This document shows positions 10,728-22,530 of a DNA stretch of 64,000 nt, one piece after another (positions within the stretch are counted from its first letter, which is position 1; every line of letters begins with the position of its first letter). The notes under the pieces were generated by a model, which was not told where the DNA came from, ran no database searches, and saw only the letters and a program-made list of their open reading frames with translations. The stretch comes from Eupeodes corollae. Its lineage: Eukaryota > Arthropoda > Insecta > Diptera > Syrphidae. The stretch covers positions 37,785,136 to 37,849,135 of the forward strand of contig NC_079149.1 of NCBI RefSeq assembly GCF_945859685.1, in the 5' to 3' direction. Position numbers and translations under genes: made by a program.

Positions 10728-13700
10728 TGGTAAGGTTAGATTATAGTGGCTGTCCAAGATGGAAACGGACACATTTAGGCCAATTTAATGGCCCATTGTG
10801 ATACCACATGAATCTTGAGGCTTCCTTCTAAGCTCAACAGAACCAGCTTGAGTCCCTTACGAAACGTGAGAGTCTGATTATACCGATATGATTTAGCTCT
10901 TTAAGATCGTTAAAGAAGAATTATCCTAGGTAATTCTTGCGTTTTCGAGCTAGAGCAGAGCATGTGCAGAGAAGATGAAGAACCGTTTCTTCCTCTTCCT
11001 CGTCCATACAGCTTCTGCAAAAGTCATTTGAGAATACGCCTAGTCTCGTGGCGTGCTTTCCCATTAGACAGTGTCCGGTTTTGACACCTATTACGAGCAA
11101 GCACCTTGAACGTTTTAAATCCAGTGTTGGCCAGATGTTTTTTGTGACCTGACAAGTGGTGATGTTGTTCCATCTGGTGTCTGCCCTCCTCACAGCGTCT
11201 TGCATTAGCAACAGTTTACAAGTAGCGATTGGTATGTCAGTATGCGCCAAACGTGGTAGTATGGCCTGCACTGTACCGTTCTGCCTTATAGTTTCTTTAT
11301 GGAACGGTACCCAGCAAAGGTGAATATTCAACTGTTGTGCCATCTCCATTTGAGCTGATCGACAGTTAAAAACGGTAATAGCGCTTTAAGAGACAGAGTC
11401 CAGTGATTTGATAGCAGCCTGGCTATCTGAGAAAATACGGATATCAGATGTTGATATCACGTTTTCTTTTATCGCCAAAAGTTTCGCCTGGAACACGCTA
11501 CAATAATTGGGATGGGGGAATGAGAGACTTAATTTCAGTCGTTCAGAGTACACACCGCCACCAACCCCTTCTTCTATTTTTGACCCATCTGTATAAAAAT
11601 GGATTGACTCATCTTCCAGGAATTTCCTATCCTCCCAAAAAGATCTGGGAAGTAAAGAAATCTGAAAATTTCTGCAGAATTGCAGTTGGGGGTGGTGTAG
11701 TCTGTGTGCTTTGGAATTGATTCTTAATACCTAACAATTACGGAGATGCGAATGTTGTTGTAAGTCCACTAAAACGAAGCTTGGAGGCGAATACTAGAGC
11801 TTGTAGTTATTTCTTTGCTAAAAATGTCTGGTGGAGTGAGGAGTCCAGTGCCGCAAATGGGGTCGTGCGAAGCTATCCGCTTTGAAATAGGCAAGCTGAA
11901 CGTTGGACTTTCTTTAATCTGTCGCGGTTTAAAGCTTTCTCTAAAGCAGTCCACAATACTGCTATACCGGGTTGTAAACCCCATTTATTACCAATAGCTT
12001 TTTCGCAAGAAAAGAGAGCTACAGTAGCTTTTTTAACGCTTTTCTGTACGTTGCGTTTCCAATTTAGTTTTTTGTCTAAGACAAGACCCAGGTATTTAGT
12101 CTCATCTGAGAATTTTAATTGGATTCTTAACATAGGGAGGGTTGACAAATGGAATTTTGTATCTTCTAGAAAATAAGACCAAAACGGTTTTGTGTGGGTT
12201 AACACCCAGTCCACACCGATCAGCCCAAAGTATTAATCTCTCCAAGGCATTTTTGTAAGAGTTCTTTTGGGATGTTAAGATGCTTTCCTGAAACTGCTAT
12301 AGCAACGTCGTCCGCATAAGCTATCACTCTGAAACCCTTTGCATCCAGACTAGTTAGGATTTCATTCACCATTTGGTTCCAGGGAAGAGGGGATAAAACA
12401 CCACCTTACGGTGTCCCTCTACTAACGAATCGTCTACCAGAAGAGTTGCCCAGTTTTGAGCTAATTATTCTGCTAGTAAGCATTAAATGAATTAACTCCC
12501 GAAGCGAACTCTCTACACGCCCACGTTGTTAAAGGGAGAAAAACAACCATAGTGAACTCTTTATGATGGAGGGAATATTCGACGGTGCGTACTAAAGTGT
12601 GTAACGCTGTTTCCAACGACTAACCTTTACAGTAGGCATGTTAAGACGAAAACAGAAGTCTTGTATCGATACTTGCTCTTAAATGCCCTTAAGAAGGAAC
12701 GATGATAGACTTATCTTTAGATCTTTAGGATTGACTTTGGAGCATTTACCTGCTTCAGGTATAAAAACAACTTTAACTTCTCTCCATGCCGAGGGAACAT
12801 AGACCAGGTAAAGACAGCTGGTAAAAATTGCCTCAAGGATTGATGCAATTATGTCAAAAGTCTATTGTAACTCGGCTGGTATTATTCCATCTGGTCCTGC
12901 AGATTTAAATGGTTTGAAGCTGTTGAGAGCCCATTGTAGCTTATTCCTTGTGATCAGACCTTGTGGATATTTTGTATTTGAACTTGAACGCATATAATTG
13001 TTGCAAGTTTCGGTAAGAGAACTACCAGAAAAGTGAGTGTCCAATAGTAAGTTCAGCCATTCATTATTTGAATTTGTCCAAGAGCCGTCTGCATTTTTCA
13101 AGCAGCTTGGCATCGTTGGTCTAGTTGAAAGAATTTTCCATAACCTTGAGGCTTCAGAAGTTTCTTCTATCGTGCCACAGAAGAATCGCCAAGAAGATCG
13201 CCTAGATTTCTTTAGTGCCTTTTTGTAGATTCTTAAGTTTTCTTTGTAAGAGTCCCAGTGAGAGGCTAGTCTTGCGGTTTTGGCCCGGTTGAAAAGTTTT
13301 CTGCATTCTTTCCTGAGCAAGTCCTCTTTCCTCTTATATGTATAAGTGGACAAGCAATTTTTAGCGATCCGTTCATAGCTGAGGTAAAGTCATTGGTTTT
13401 GTTGTCAAGTTCATTAGCGTTAGAGGAAAGACTAGATAGCCCAGGTTCTTGTAAACTCTGTAATGGGTTCCTGTTTGAAGCCCAGTCAGTTTTCCGATAG
13501 TTTCGAAAAGTCAATGGACTCGGGTTATCATCCACATTCATATTGAACTGGATATATCTATGATCAGAGAACGAGTGTTCTTTGGATACTTTTCAGTCCA
13601 AGATCATTATGGTGTATAGTATCTGAGACAAGAGTTATGTCTAAGACTTCTTGTCGAGTTTTAGTTATGAAGGTTGGTTCATTTCCAACATTACTTACTA

Positions 13701-13760
13701 ATAGGTTAGTTCCTAGAATATAATCAGAAAGAGGCTTCACAATGCTTCATGTACAATTTA
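10728..13760 (-). pseudogene. R1/LOA-type LINE, endonuclease end to 3' UTR (copy 1)
   Basis: Reads leftwards. The endonuclease C-terminus lies near 13560-13740. The linker and RT fingers follow at 12862-13541 (FKPFKSAGPDGIIPAEL). The palm has GTP-stop-GGVLSPL near 12410, where the CAA of GTPQGG is TAA, and an intact YADD at about 12320. The thumb (TKYLGLVLDKKLNWK) is near 12090. RNase H begins FYTDGSKIEEGVGGG near 11585 and contains FSDSQAAIKSL near 11430; its helix glutamate is lysine (VFQAKLLA). The C-terminal tail with GHCLMGKHATRLGV and a CRSC/HLLC zinc-like motif lies at 10921-11349. The 3' UTR ends near 10728 in CTAACCTTACC. Where motif A should lie (about 12540) the aspartate segment is missing in both duplicate copies, so the element died before the duplication. 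Confidence 0.85.
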
Positions 13761-16568
13761 AAATCTAAAAGATTGGAGATACAGCCGCAAATGTTCGAAA
13801 TCGTCAGTGAAATTTTCACGAACTGATACCTTTTTTCCATTTTTAAAGGCAAATCTTCATTCTTACAATAAAAATAAATAACAATTGATTTTTTTTAAAC
13901 GTCATACCAAGGTTTTAACTACAAAACTTTAATCACAAAAACTTATATTAAATGACTTAAACACGTCATTTAATAAATTTTATCTTTGATCAAGTAGTTT
14001 TAAAAACATTGGACCCAATGTTTGATACTTTTATAATTAAAAAGCAGTCCTAAGTTTCGAATGTCATTGGCTATCCCGTTTCATTTCATTAAGAACTTGA
14101 CATTTGCCTCCTCCACTGAGTTAGCAGTTTCACATCATGATTCTAATCCATTGAAGTTTAACTTTCGTCTGGCCCCCTCCTTGAAAAACATCGTCGCCTA
14201 TTCTTAATATACCGCATAACATTTTTAACGCAATGTTGGCATTGGAAAAATCGTCATCATTAGCACCGAAGCTATATTCCAACAGAATGTTTTCAAGTTT
14301 TTATTTTAGTTTTTGTTAATGGTTTTGGTAAAAGCGATTTCGCGCGTTGAGAATTCAAATAGTCCCGACAATTCCATCTTCATTTTTTTAACGTTTTTGT
14401 TGACACTTTAACTACGAGAATACTATTTTTTTATGTCAAAAGTTCTGAATATTAGATTTTAACGCCTCTTTCAAAAGTGAAAATATTTTCTTTATGAAAA
14501 CTGAAAAGAAACAAGCACACAAAATCTCAAAAAGACAAACTTAATGCAATTCCCCTCTACTTTTTTTTTGTACCTATAGCCTTCTTAATTTTTTCGTTGG
14601 TTAAGTTTTGCTAAAGTGTTCTTGACATTTCAGTATCATTTTTGTCTTCGCCGTCGTCGTTTTGGGTTTTCATTTCACTTCGTTTTTCCACTTCAATCAG
14701 TGCTTCAAAATGCACTTTTATGATATTTTTTTCGGCTAAGCGAAATAAAAAAGGAATAAAATAATAAAAATGAAATCTTTAACGAGCTCGCTCGACATCA
14801 ATCGTTTATGAGGAGCTGTCTTCTTTTCTTATTCTTTTGCAAGGATTCGATAAGGATTCATGTTTTCGTGCTTTATTCTTTTATTTTGGTGGGACTTTTG
14901 TTGTTGCTGTTTTTGTTTGACTCGTTCCATCATTGGAACCGTGAGAACACAAGTGAGTGGCAAACACTTGAAATGATAAATTATTTATGCTGATTCTGTT
15001 CAAGAGGGAAACAGGAATGATGATGGCAATGGCATTGGCAACAAGGACAACAACATCACCAACAAGGATCATGATAAGTAGGTAGGTGTATATACTATAC
15101 CGTACTGTACTGCACATATAGCTTACCTACATATGACAGCTAACTCATTTTGTTTTGCCAAATTTGGTTTGGGGAAGCATTGCAGAAGAAGAAGGAAGAC
15201 GACGACGTTTTTGCCAAGGAGTTTTTGTTTGGCAAAGATGGCAGCGAACAAGACTTAAGTTAGGATAATAGAAATTGATTAACGTGTTATTAGCTGAAAA
15301 TGGAAGAAAAACCTGAAGCAAGACGATATTTTCAGTGCAGAGTTATTGTGGTTGTAAGAATTATTTCCCTTTGTTTCGGATTCCCTCGATTTATTTCTAT
15401 AATGTGGGGATTCTGTTTTATTTTCGACGTTACGTTTCTTCGGATTCCATCACTGGATCAGCCAACGTGAAGACGGGAATAAAATGATTGCATCAATTAC
15501 TTTTATTTGGTGACATAGTCCCCATCATCACCCTTCCTTCCAGCATCCAGGTAGCTCAAGAAGTGGATCTTTTGTTTATATGTATGTTTTTGACTGTGCA
15601 GAAATCGATTCGAAAGGTAAGATTGATTTCCCATGTTTCATCTGGCTTATAAGTAGGGCTTTTGATACTTACAGGCATTATACCGTTGTGCGTTGACAAG
15701 GAACACAATATTAGTTATTTGAAGGTATTTATTATGTTTCTTTTATATATATATAAGGATATATATTTATTTGTAGCGTCTTTCGCAGAGGCGCCGGCTG
15801 GTTTAGCATTTTTTGCTATGTTTATCTTGAGTGTACGCTGTCAGATAAAATTCATAAAATTCATACATTTTGAGTGATATTCTATACCTATAAAAAAAAC
15901 TTTGTTTATATTTAAGTTGAAGAGCTTCTTCTTTCTTTGCTGATTTGATATATAAAATACAAACAGCATAAATCCTTGCTACCTGATATTATGTTAGGAT
16001 TTAAGCTTAAGAGGACATAATTTTTTCTTTTCTTTGAAATTATCGATTTATGAGGTGACAAAGTGGTGAAATATAGTTCTGAAATTATTTCAAGGAAAAA
16101 TACTTTTAGGTAATGTTTCAAAAGCTCTTTAGATTATAATAAAAACATAATTTATAAAAAATGGTTGGTGTTTTTTTTTTTGGAAATTTATTATAAGATA
16201 GATCATTGTTAGTGTTTTAGTCCTTTGCAGGGACGTAATGATAGGTCTTATCAGTGCTATATTTATTATTATGTCATTATTAAACGGTTATTGTTTTTTT
16301 TTTTGGTTTATATATAAAAAGCTAAATACAATATATTCAGGGATACATTTTCGATACAAATTTTATGTGATTATAAAAGTTCGGACTTGAAATTTTAGTG
16401 TGAGAAACAATGTGATTCAAATGGCTGAACCAAAGCTTAAAATTACGCGACCAGAAATCTTCTCATGTAATAAAATTATGATTCTTCGTTTTATGTGCCT
16501 TGAACATCTATTTGGTACCCCATTTTTAAGTTCAAGTGGTGATATATAGTCGGAGTCATTTCACTATT
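13761..16568. other. Host-like non-coding block
   Basis: About 2.8 kb without a recognisable transposon. The part at 14560-15660 is richer in GC and in simple GTC, GAC and CAA words than its surroundings, like fly intronic or regulatory DNA. A 78-residue hydrophobic minus-strand frame at 14881-15117 is open in both copies (33760-33987), but it arises from GAT/CAA-rich simple sequence, and no acceptor or family motif supports it. The block recurs at 32705-35443. Confidence 0.5.
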
Positions 16569-16663
16569 AAAAATAAATTGAGAAAATTGTTGAGAACTAG
16601 AGCCTAGTGACTAACAACTCTCAGCCATTCCTGTGTGCGAGTAGTGTTATCAGGGATGGAGGA
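16569..16663 (-). repeat. tRNA-derived SINE, 3' fragment, antisense
   Basis: This is the reverse complement of the body of the SINE at 47154-47464. It shares the CATTCCTGTGTGCGAGTA block (16626-16643), GTTGAGAAC near 16589, and the AAAAATAAATTG end at 16569. The tRNA-like head is absent, so this is a 5'-truncated copy. The same fragment lies at 35444-35538 in the duplicate. Confidence 0.8.
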
Positions 16664-16916
16664 ATACAAAATTAGTATTCAGTTACGTTTTCACTTTTTA
16701 TGTTTCTTGAAATTTTAAGAATTGTTGGCTTATTTGGTCAAGTATGACAATCAAATAGTGGCGACTTTAAATTACCGCAGCACGAATTTCCTTCTGATTT
16801 TGTTTGTACAGTTAGGTAGGGGTCTCAATAGAACATGATTTAAATATTAAGGAGAGAAAAAAACTTTGAGTCATAGAAAAAAATATTTTCTTTTTCGGAC
16901 TTAATCCTACTTTTTT

Positions 16917-18185
16917 AACTTCCCATAGGAAGTTATTGTAATGGGTCCTATTTGTCAAATTGAAAATTTGACATTTCTTGACGTTTCAAGAGATATCAAC
17001 TTTGTTATACAGATAATAACATATAATAAGCAGAAAGATGCAGAAAGGGCTCTCAAGAAAATTGCGTATGTGGAACATTTTGGTTAACCCTAAATATCTT
17101 ACGAACCAAAAACCCAACAGACTTGAATTAAATTTTATATAATATATTATAACGTGATATCAAAAAAGTATATTTTTTGAAAAAAAATCCATTTAACGGT
17201 TTTTTTTTATAAATCAAAAAAACTGAAAAAAATGTGTCACATCTAAAATTTTACGACTAAAATATGATTTCATCTTCAAAACAATTTTGTGCAACGAAAA
17301 ATAATGTTTTTGACATCTGATAAAATTTTGAGAAAAATCGAATTGACAGTTTTTTTATTAAAAATAAAAATCTAAAAAAAACATTACTCAAAGTTGGTAA
17401 AAATTGAATATCGATTCAAATATCTTTTCAAAAACTTGAAATTTAATCTTGAAAATTATTTTATCTTATAAAGATATATTGTTTTTAACGTTTTGCAAAA
17501 TGTTGAAAAAAATCGAATTGACAGTTTTTTTTACAAAAAGTTCAAAACCTAAAAAAAAATTAATAAAAGTTGGTAAAAATTGATTTTCGACTCGAATATC
17601 TTTTAAAAAATTTGAGATAATAGCTTCTTACTATTTTTGTCTTATAAGAAATATTGTTTTTAACATTAGGACAAATTATGAGAAAAATCGAATTTACAGT
17701 TTAAAAAAAAAAATAAAAACCTAAAAGAAAAATGTATAAAAGTTGGTAAAAATTTATTTTCGACTCAAATATCTTGTCAAAAATTTTAAAATATTGGCTT
17801 TAAACTAATTTGTCTTATAAATATATTGTTTTCAACATTTTGTAAAATTTTTAAAAAATTCGAATTGACAGTTTTCTTACAAAAAATAAAACTCTAAAAA
17901 AAACAATACTAAAACTTGGTAAAAATTTACTTTCGGCTCAAATAGCTTTCCAAAAATTAAAAATATTGGCTTCAAACTTATTTTATTTCACAGAAAATAT
18001 TGTTTTCAATATTCATTAATTTTTATATAAAAATCCAATTTTTCATAAAAAATAAAATCTACAAAAAATGGTACGCAAATTTGGTAAACATTGATACGAG
18101 TACATATAGACAAACTTTAAAGCAAGACAAATCGACAGACGGGATGGGAAGTTATCAGTGTGGGTCGCATCCCAGCCTCTTTTTT
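16917..18185 (+). repeat. AT-rich ~175-base sub-repeat element, near full length
   Basis: Starts with a hairpin, AACTTCCC ATA GGAAGTT (16917-16934), and ends with GGGATGGGAAGTTATCAGTG plus TGGGTCGCATCCCAGCC near 18180. AACTTCCCAT at the left and ATGGGAAGTT at the right form a 10-base inverted pair. Inside is a tandem series of sub-repeats marked by AATTGACAG: at 17341, 17516, 17691 (AATTTACAG) and 17863, giving periods of 175, 175 and 172 bases. Each unit repeats GTTGGTAAAAATT, GACTCAAATATCTT and ATATTGTTTT. No protein is encoded. I do not recognise the family. Confidence 0.85.
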
Positions 18186-18895
18186 GTATTGCATTTTTTG
18201 AGCCTAAAACAAGTTTTTTTTTAATTGTTAGGACGGCGGTGAACTAACAGTTAAGTATGTAAGGGGGTGAATGCTGCCCCAATGCAACCCTCCTACTAGG
18301 GATCACTATAGGATTTGGGGTGTGTGCGAGTTTGGGTATATACAAATTATTTTCTGCATTTGAGCACTTTAATCAAAGAAATCCCTAAAAAAAAGCAAGT
18401 ATGGCAACACTGAATAAGAACAGGCAAGAAATGTCAAAATCAACCATTTTTGCGTGTTTTGTATGTAAAAAGTTAACTTTGAAAACTAATTAAAAATACA
18501 AATAAATGTTTCCTTGCTCTAAAATTGCTATTGTTATTATTTATTTTCACATATCTATCAAATAAAATGGTAATGGAAAGTTGAGCCATTAAATGCTTTA
18601 AAAGTGGTTACGTTACATTTCCATCTCTTCTTGTAAGTTTTGATAATTCTAAAAGCGTTTTTTGATTATTAACCGATCCATTATCGGTCAAATATCAAAC
18701 ATTAAACTTAAATACTGACTGCTGAGATTGACAGGTGTCAAATAGCAGGGCTACTAACTTGAAACCACGTTATTAGTTACCCTGTTCTGTTCAGTGCATT
18801 CTCATTTTAAAATAAAAGAAGATTTATTAAGTCTTTTTTCTTGTCGTTGATCTTTTTTGGTGTGATAATTTTTAACCTCACTTAGAAAATTTTGT
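18186..18895. other. Non-coding stretch, nothing recognised
   Basis: About 700 bases of AT-rich DNA with no supported gene. The duplicate is at 36548-37083, where about 150 bases around 18190-18390 are missing and a short segment near 36730-36760 is extra. Confidence 0.5.
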
Positions 18896-19600
18896 AATTG
18901 GTCCCATTTTTCGAATTAAGAACTTTTAAATTTCTCGACAATTCAAGGTTCCTAGAATATAAAACAAAGGTTTATGGGGAAATGTCATTGTGGGCTTGTC
19001 TACGTATACGCTCAGGATACCTTTTTTTCTTTGGCTATATCTCAAGAACCGGCACAAAAATCGGTTTCAAATCAATTTTGTTACAAATAATAACATCAAA
19101 AGATGCAGAAAAGAAATTTAAAAATTTTAGTTCAGTGTTTTTTTACTATGAAACATTTTGCTGAAAATCAAATACCAATAACGCTAGCGTCTTCAATTAA
19201 ATGTTTCATTATATTTTTTGACGTGATAAAATTATTTATTAAAATATTAAATAATATTCTAAAGACAGTTTTTCTTGTAAAAATTAAAATGAAAAAAGAG
19301 GCTAGGCTGCGAACACTGATAACTTCCCATTTTGTCTGTCCATTTGTCTTGCTTAAAAGTTTGTCTATATGTATTAATGTTTACCATACTTTTTTTGTAG
19401 CATTTATTTTATTGAATATCGAAAATAATATTTTCTGTAAAACGAAATAAGTTTGATGACAATATTTTAAATTTTTGAAAAGCTATTTTAATCGAAAGTA
19501 AATTTTTACCAATTTTTAGTATTGTTTTTTTTGTTAAGATTCTTATTTTTTTGTAAAAAAAAACTGTCAAACCAATATTTCTCAAAATTTGTCCCGATGC
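18896..19600. repeat. AT-rich repeat family, two diverged pieces head to head
   Basis: The left piece (18896-19165) is a diverged forward copy of the hairpin-side arm (GGTCCCATTTTTCGAATT, CTATATCTCAAGAACC, AAAAGATGCAGAAA). The right piece (19288-19600) is in reverse orientation and starts with the family terminus GAGGCTAGGCTGCG. It runs through ATAACTTCCCATTTTGTCTG into one and a half sub-repeats and stops at about 19592, where the Transib-like region begins. Copy 2 (37084-37690) has lost about 130 bases between the two pieces. Confidence 0.75.
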
Positions 19601-21735
19601 GCCCAGTGTTGCGAGCCCATACAAAAGTTGATCAAAAATACTTGCGATATTGTTGTTTTAGTTTTATCTTTTATTCATATTTTTAGTAATGTTTTATAAT
19701 CAAACACACATTTTTTAAGTTTAAAAACATATTCATATATATTTTTTGCCGATTTTAAAACAATAGTTACACTTAGAAAGCAATTATTAAAAATGAAAAA
19801 AAATATTAACACGTATAAAGATTTTGAATCGGTTTTTATCAATTTTCTAAATATTCCAGTATATCTTCATCTATAATTTTTGGTTGAAAATTTCTTAATT
19901 TATTTCGAATACTTGAAATTATAGGATCTGACGTTATTAGCATCATATTCATCTTAACTTTCTTGACTCCTTGTGTCTTCCTTCTAAGGCATCTTCGGAT
20001 AATTGTCCGATAGGTATTAAGAAGAAGTCAATAACATCTGCACCATGCATACAAAATTTGTGTATTGATATTGGCATGTAGTACAATGAATAAGAATTTA
20101 AATATAAAAGCTTTGTTTCATTCAGTAATTTTTTAAAGTTTTCTGTATTAATTTGTATGGTACTAGACAAAACTCTATCTATGTATATTAAAAAAGTTGG
20201 AAATCAAATCTTCGCTTACCCCGGTTATCTCAGAGCTAAGAGCCTGTCGAAAAAATGTTCGTGCGGTGTTACCATCGTTCGTAGAACCGTATCCAGGCTT
20301 TGGTTGGTCAATCAGAAGACCCATTTTATCTTTGAATTCCCTTTGAATCCTTTTTTTATTTTGATCAAAAGTTTCCCTATTCGCAGATCCACGTACCTGC
20401 CAACACTTTAAGGACAATCTATACCCAATATGAAGGATACACTCAAAACTTCCAATCCAATTGTGTAGGGTCGATAACCCATATTTATAAGTTTGTATGT
20501 TGGTTCATAAGTTTTGGTGTTGCACCACATACTATGTAGCAGGTTTGTGTGGAACGAGTATCAGTAACAATGTTGCGTATACTGCCATCGATCATTGTAA
20601 ATATCATTTCAAAACTAATGTCACCTTCTTTTATTGGTAATGTTATTGGTAGTAAGTATTCAATTTCATGGTTCATTCTGGTCAACTCATTATTAACAAT
20701 ATCTTTAGATTCTTTGATAAAATGCAAACGAATAGGTCGTTAGAAAAAGGTAGAAGACAGTGCAGTGTTATTTCACTTAACTAAATCTGTATTTGATTCA
20801 ACTAATTTAAGAGGGACAAAGGCGGTGATGAACAAAAACTCATCTGTTAAATTTGAATCCGAAAATCTTTATTTATAGTTGCTTTGACCCGAAGAACCAT
20901 CGAAACCCCACTTACAGATAAGTTTAAGGAGAGCAGAAGAATTGAAATGTATTTCTTCGCTTGATTGAATTATAGATGAAGCAGTTTTATGTAAAAGCTC
21001 TTGTAGATTTACTTATGGATTTGTTTCATCAGTAGTGATATTCTGAGGTAGTAAATACTTTTTGGTTTTCTTGATGGAATAGTAACTCGGGAATGTATCA
21101 GGGTGAATGTTATTTATAACCTTTCTAAGCCTTTCATATGATCGATATGAAAGATCAAGATCGATGAACAAAGCTAAAGCATCTAAGGGTGATAAAGACT
21201 TTTTTCATATCATCCTTTTTACTTGATAAAGTTGCAGCAAATTTGATTTCATTGTGATCTCTGCACATGAAGTAAATCCGCCACTCTTCGTTTTTTCGAC
21301 AAGAGATTAAGGCCTTCAAAATCTTTGCATGGTCTACCTCGTTTGGGATTTTGAATTTCTGCTGCTCTATTTTCTAAAAATTTTAAAACATCTTCATTCA
21401 TCTTAAAAGGCTTATTTAAATAAACACAATATTTTGTATTAAATTTTTTGAAATTCCTTCCTGTTGACCTCCAATAACTGAACATTTTTAAAGTAAATAA
21501 ATTTACGGATCTTTTTATACTTATTTAAATTGCATCTGGAGCATCATGAAGTTTATAAAAATCCAAAACAAAATCGAAAACGGGAGTACTCTTGACTTTC
21601 GAGTTAACTAACCGCCATTTCTCGAAACAATCTCTGTTTTCGAGTACCTGAAAGGCTGTACAAAAAAATCGAATATATCACGAAAAAGCAAACAGACGCA
21701 AATCAAATTTTACCAACATCAAGCATTGGGCTAAG
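19601..21735 (-). pseudogene. Transib/RAG1-like transposase, degraded (copy 1)
   Basis: Reads leftwards from an ATG at 21485. An N-terminal segment (GRPCKDFEGLNLLSKKRR) leads, through several frameshifts, to KWGFDGSSGQSNYK at about 20870-20910, the first catalytic aspartate region. TMIDGSIRNIV (second aspartate) and CYIVCGATPKLMN come next, followed by KCWQVRG and STNDGNTARTFF. The end is IHKFCMHGADVID then PIGQLSEDALEGRHKE near 20000, where the glutamate matches the E of RAG1 and Transib. The order and spacing follow the RAG1 core (DGMGD, then the YIC-CDATR region, then the GNESGNK region). Multiple stops and shifts kill it. The element type is established family knowledge; its ends are inferred only from weak CCCAGTG/CCCAATG motifs. 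Confidence 0.8.
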
Positions 21736-21808
21736 ACAACAAAATATAAAAATATTGTTAAGGTGTTTTTAGGAGTTTTTTTTTTAATCTTACTTGAATA
21801 TCAGTTTC

Positions 21809-22008
21809 NNNNNNNNNNNNNNNNNNNNNNNNNNNNNNNNNNNNNNNNNNNNNNNNNNNNNNNNNNNNNNNNNNNNNNNNNNNNNNNNNNNNNNNNNNNN
21901 NNNNNNNNNNNNNNNNNNNNNNNNNNNNNNNNNNNNNNNNNNNNNNNNNNNNNNNNNNNNNNNNNNNNNNNNNNNNNNNNNNNNNNNNNNNNNNNNNNNN
22001 NNNNNNNN
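21809..22008. other. Assembly gap, 200 N
   Basis: Exactly 200 N, a round placeholder size. It sits precisely at the junction of the two long direct repeats, so the true junction is not in the sequence. Confidence 1.
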
Positions 22009-22530
22009 CCGGAGCTTTTATAGAAGAGTCAAAAAGAAAACAATGAGATTCACTAGCCGCCTGGAGCCTTCAAAGTTAAGGAGGAGAATACCGTAGTCGA
22101 GACGCAGTCAATGCTAAGAATCTGGAGAGATCATTTCAACCAGCTGCTTAATGGTGACGAAGTCAACGATTCCGCCAGCGAGCAGCCACGTCAAATCCAT
22201 TTAGTTGATGATCTAGAGTTCCACCCACCCGACCAGAGTGAGATCAAACTAGCCATCAACAGTCTGAAGTCAAAAAAAGCAGCTGGTGATGACGGTTTGC
22301 AGGCGGAGCTGTTTAAGTACGCTGGAGCAGACCTGGTAAGGACCATTCCCGACGAGTGGAACTTAGCACCATCTACCCGATCCATAAAAAAGGTGACCGC
22401 CTTCTTTGCGCCAACTACAGAGAATTTTAAACATCGAGTACAAGATCTTGTCCAGCGTATTATGTAAACGCCTGGAGCCATTTACTGAAGAACTAATTGG
22501 CCCTTACCAGTGTGACTTCAAGCCTGGTTA
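22009..22530 (+). pseudogene. RTE-type LINE fragment (copy 2 of 684-1203)
   Basis: Begins in the linker at SFYRRVKKK and continues through IWRDHFNQL, LKSKKAAGDDGLQAELFK and the same deletion before PDEWN seen in copy 1. The shared deletion and shared frameshift after PDEWN show that the element was already dead before the two copies separated. One base difference near 22068 alters the linker frame relative to copy 1. It ends near 22530 against the minus-strand RNase H fragment. Confidence 0.8.

Larger units (their letters stand above)
684..21808 (+). repeat. Copy 1 of a ~20-kb direct duplication
   Basis: This stretch is repeated in the same order and orientation at 22010-39866. It begins, as far as can be seen, where copy 2 emerges from the N run (position 684 pairs with 22010) and ends at the N run. 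Copy 1 is longer (21.1 kb against 17.9 kb). It has a longer AATTAC array, a 1.5-kb RTE insertion at 6416-7945, about 330 bases at 5790-6120, about 750 bases at 13098-13848 and three extra sub-repeat units at 17341-17863. The true outer limits are hidden by the gap. It may be a genuine tandem duplication or two haplotypes placed in series by the assembler. Confidence 0.95.

Noticed and set aside
14881..15117. Hydrophobic 78-residue minus-strand frame, open in both duplicates
   Set aside because: Built from simple GAT/CAA-rich sequence, with no splice acceptor, no family motif and altered ends between copies; duplicates this similar stay open by chance.
16917..18185. Regular repeats considered as a CRISPR-like array or centromeric satellite
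   Set aside because: Units of about 174 bases are contiguous without spacers and sit between defined element ends in several unlinked places, in a eukaryotic context; no long pure array is seen.
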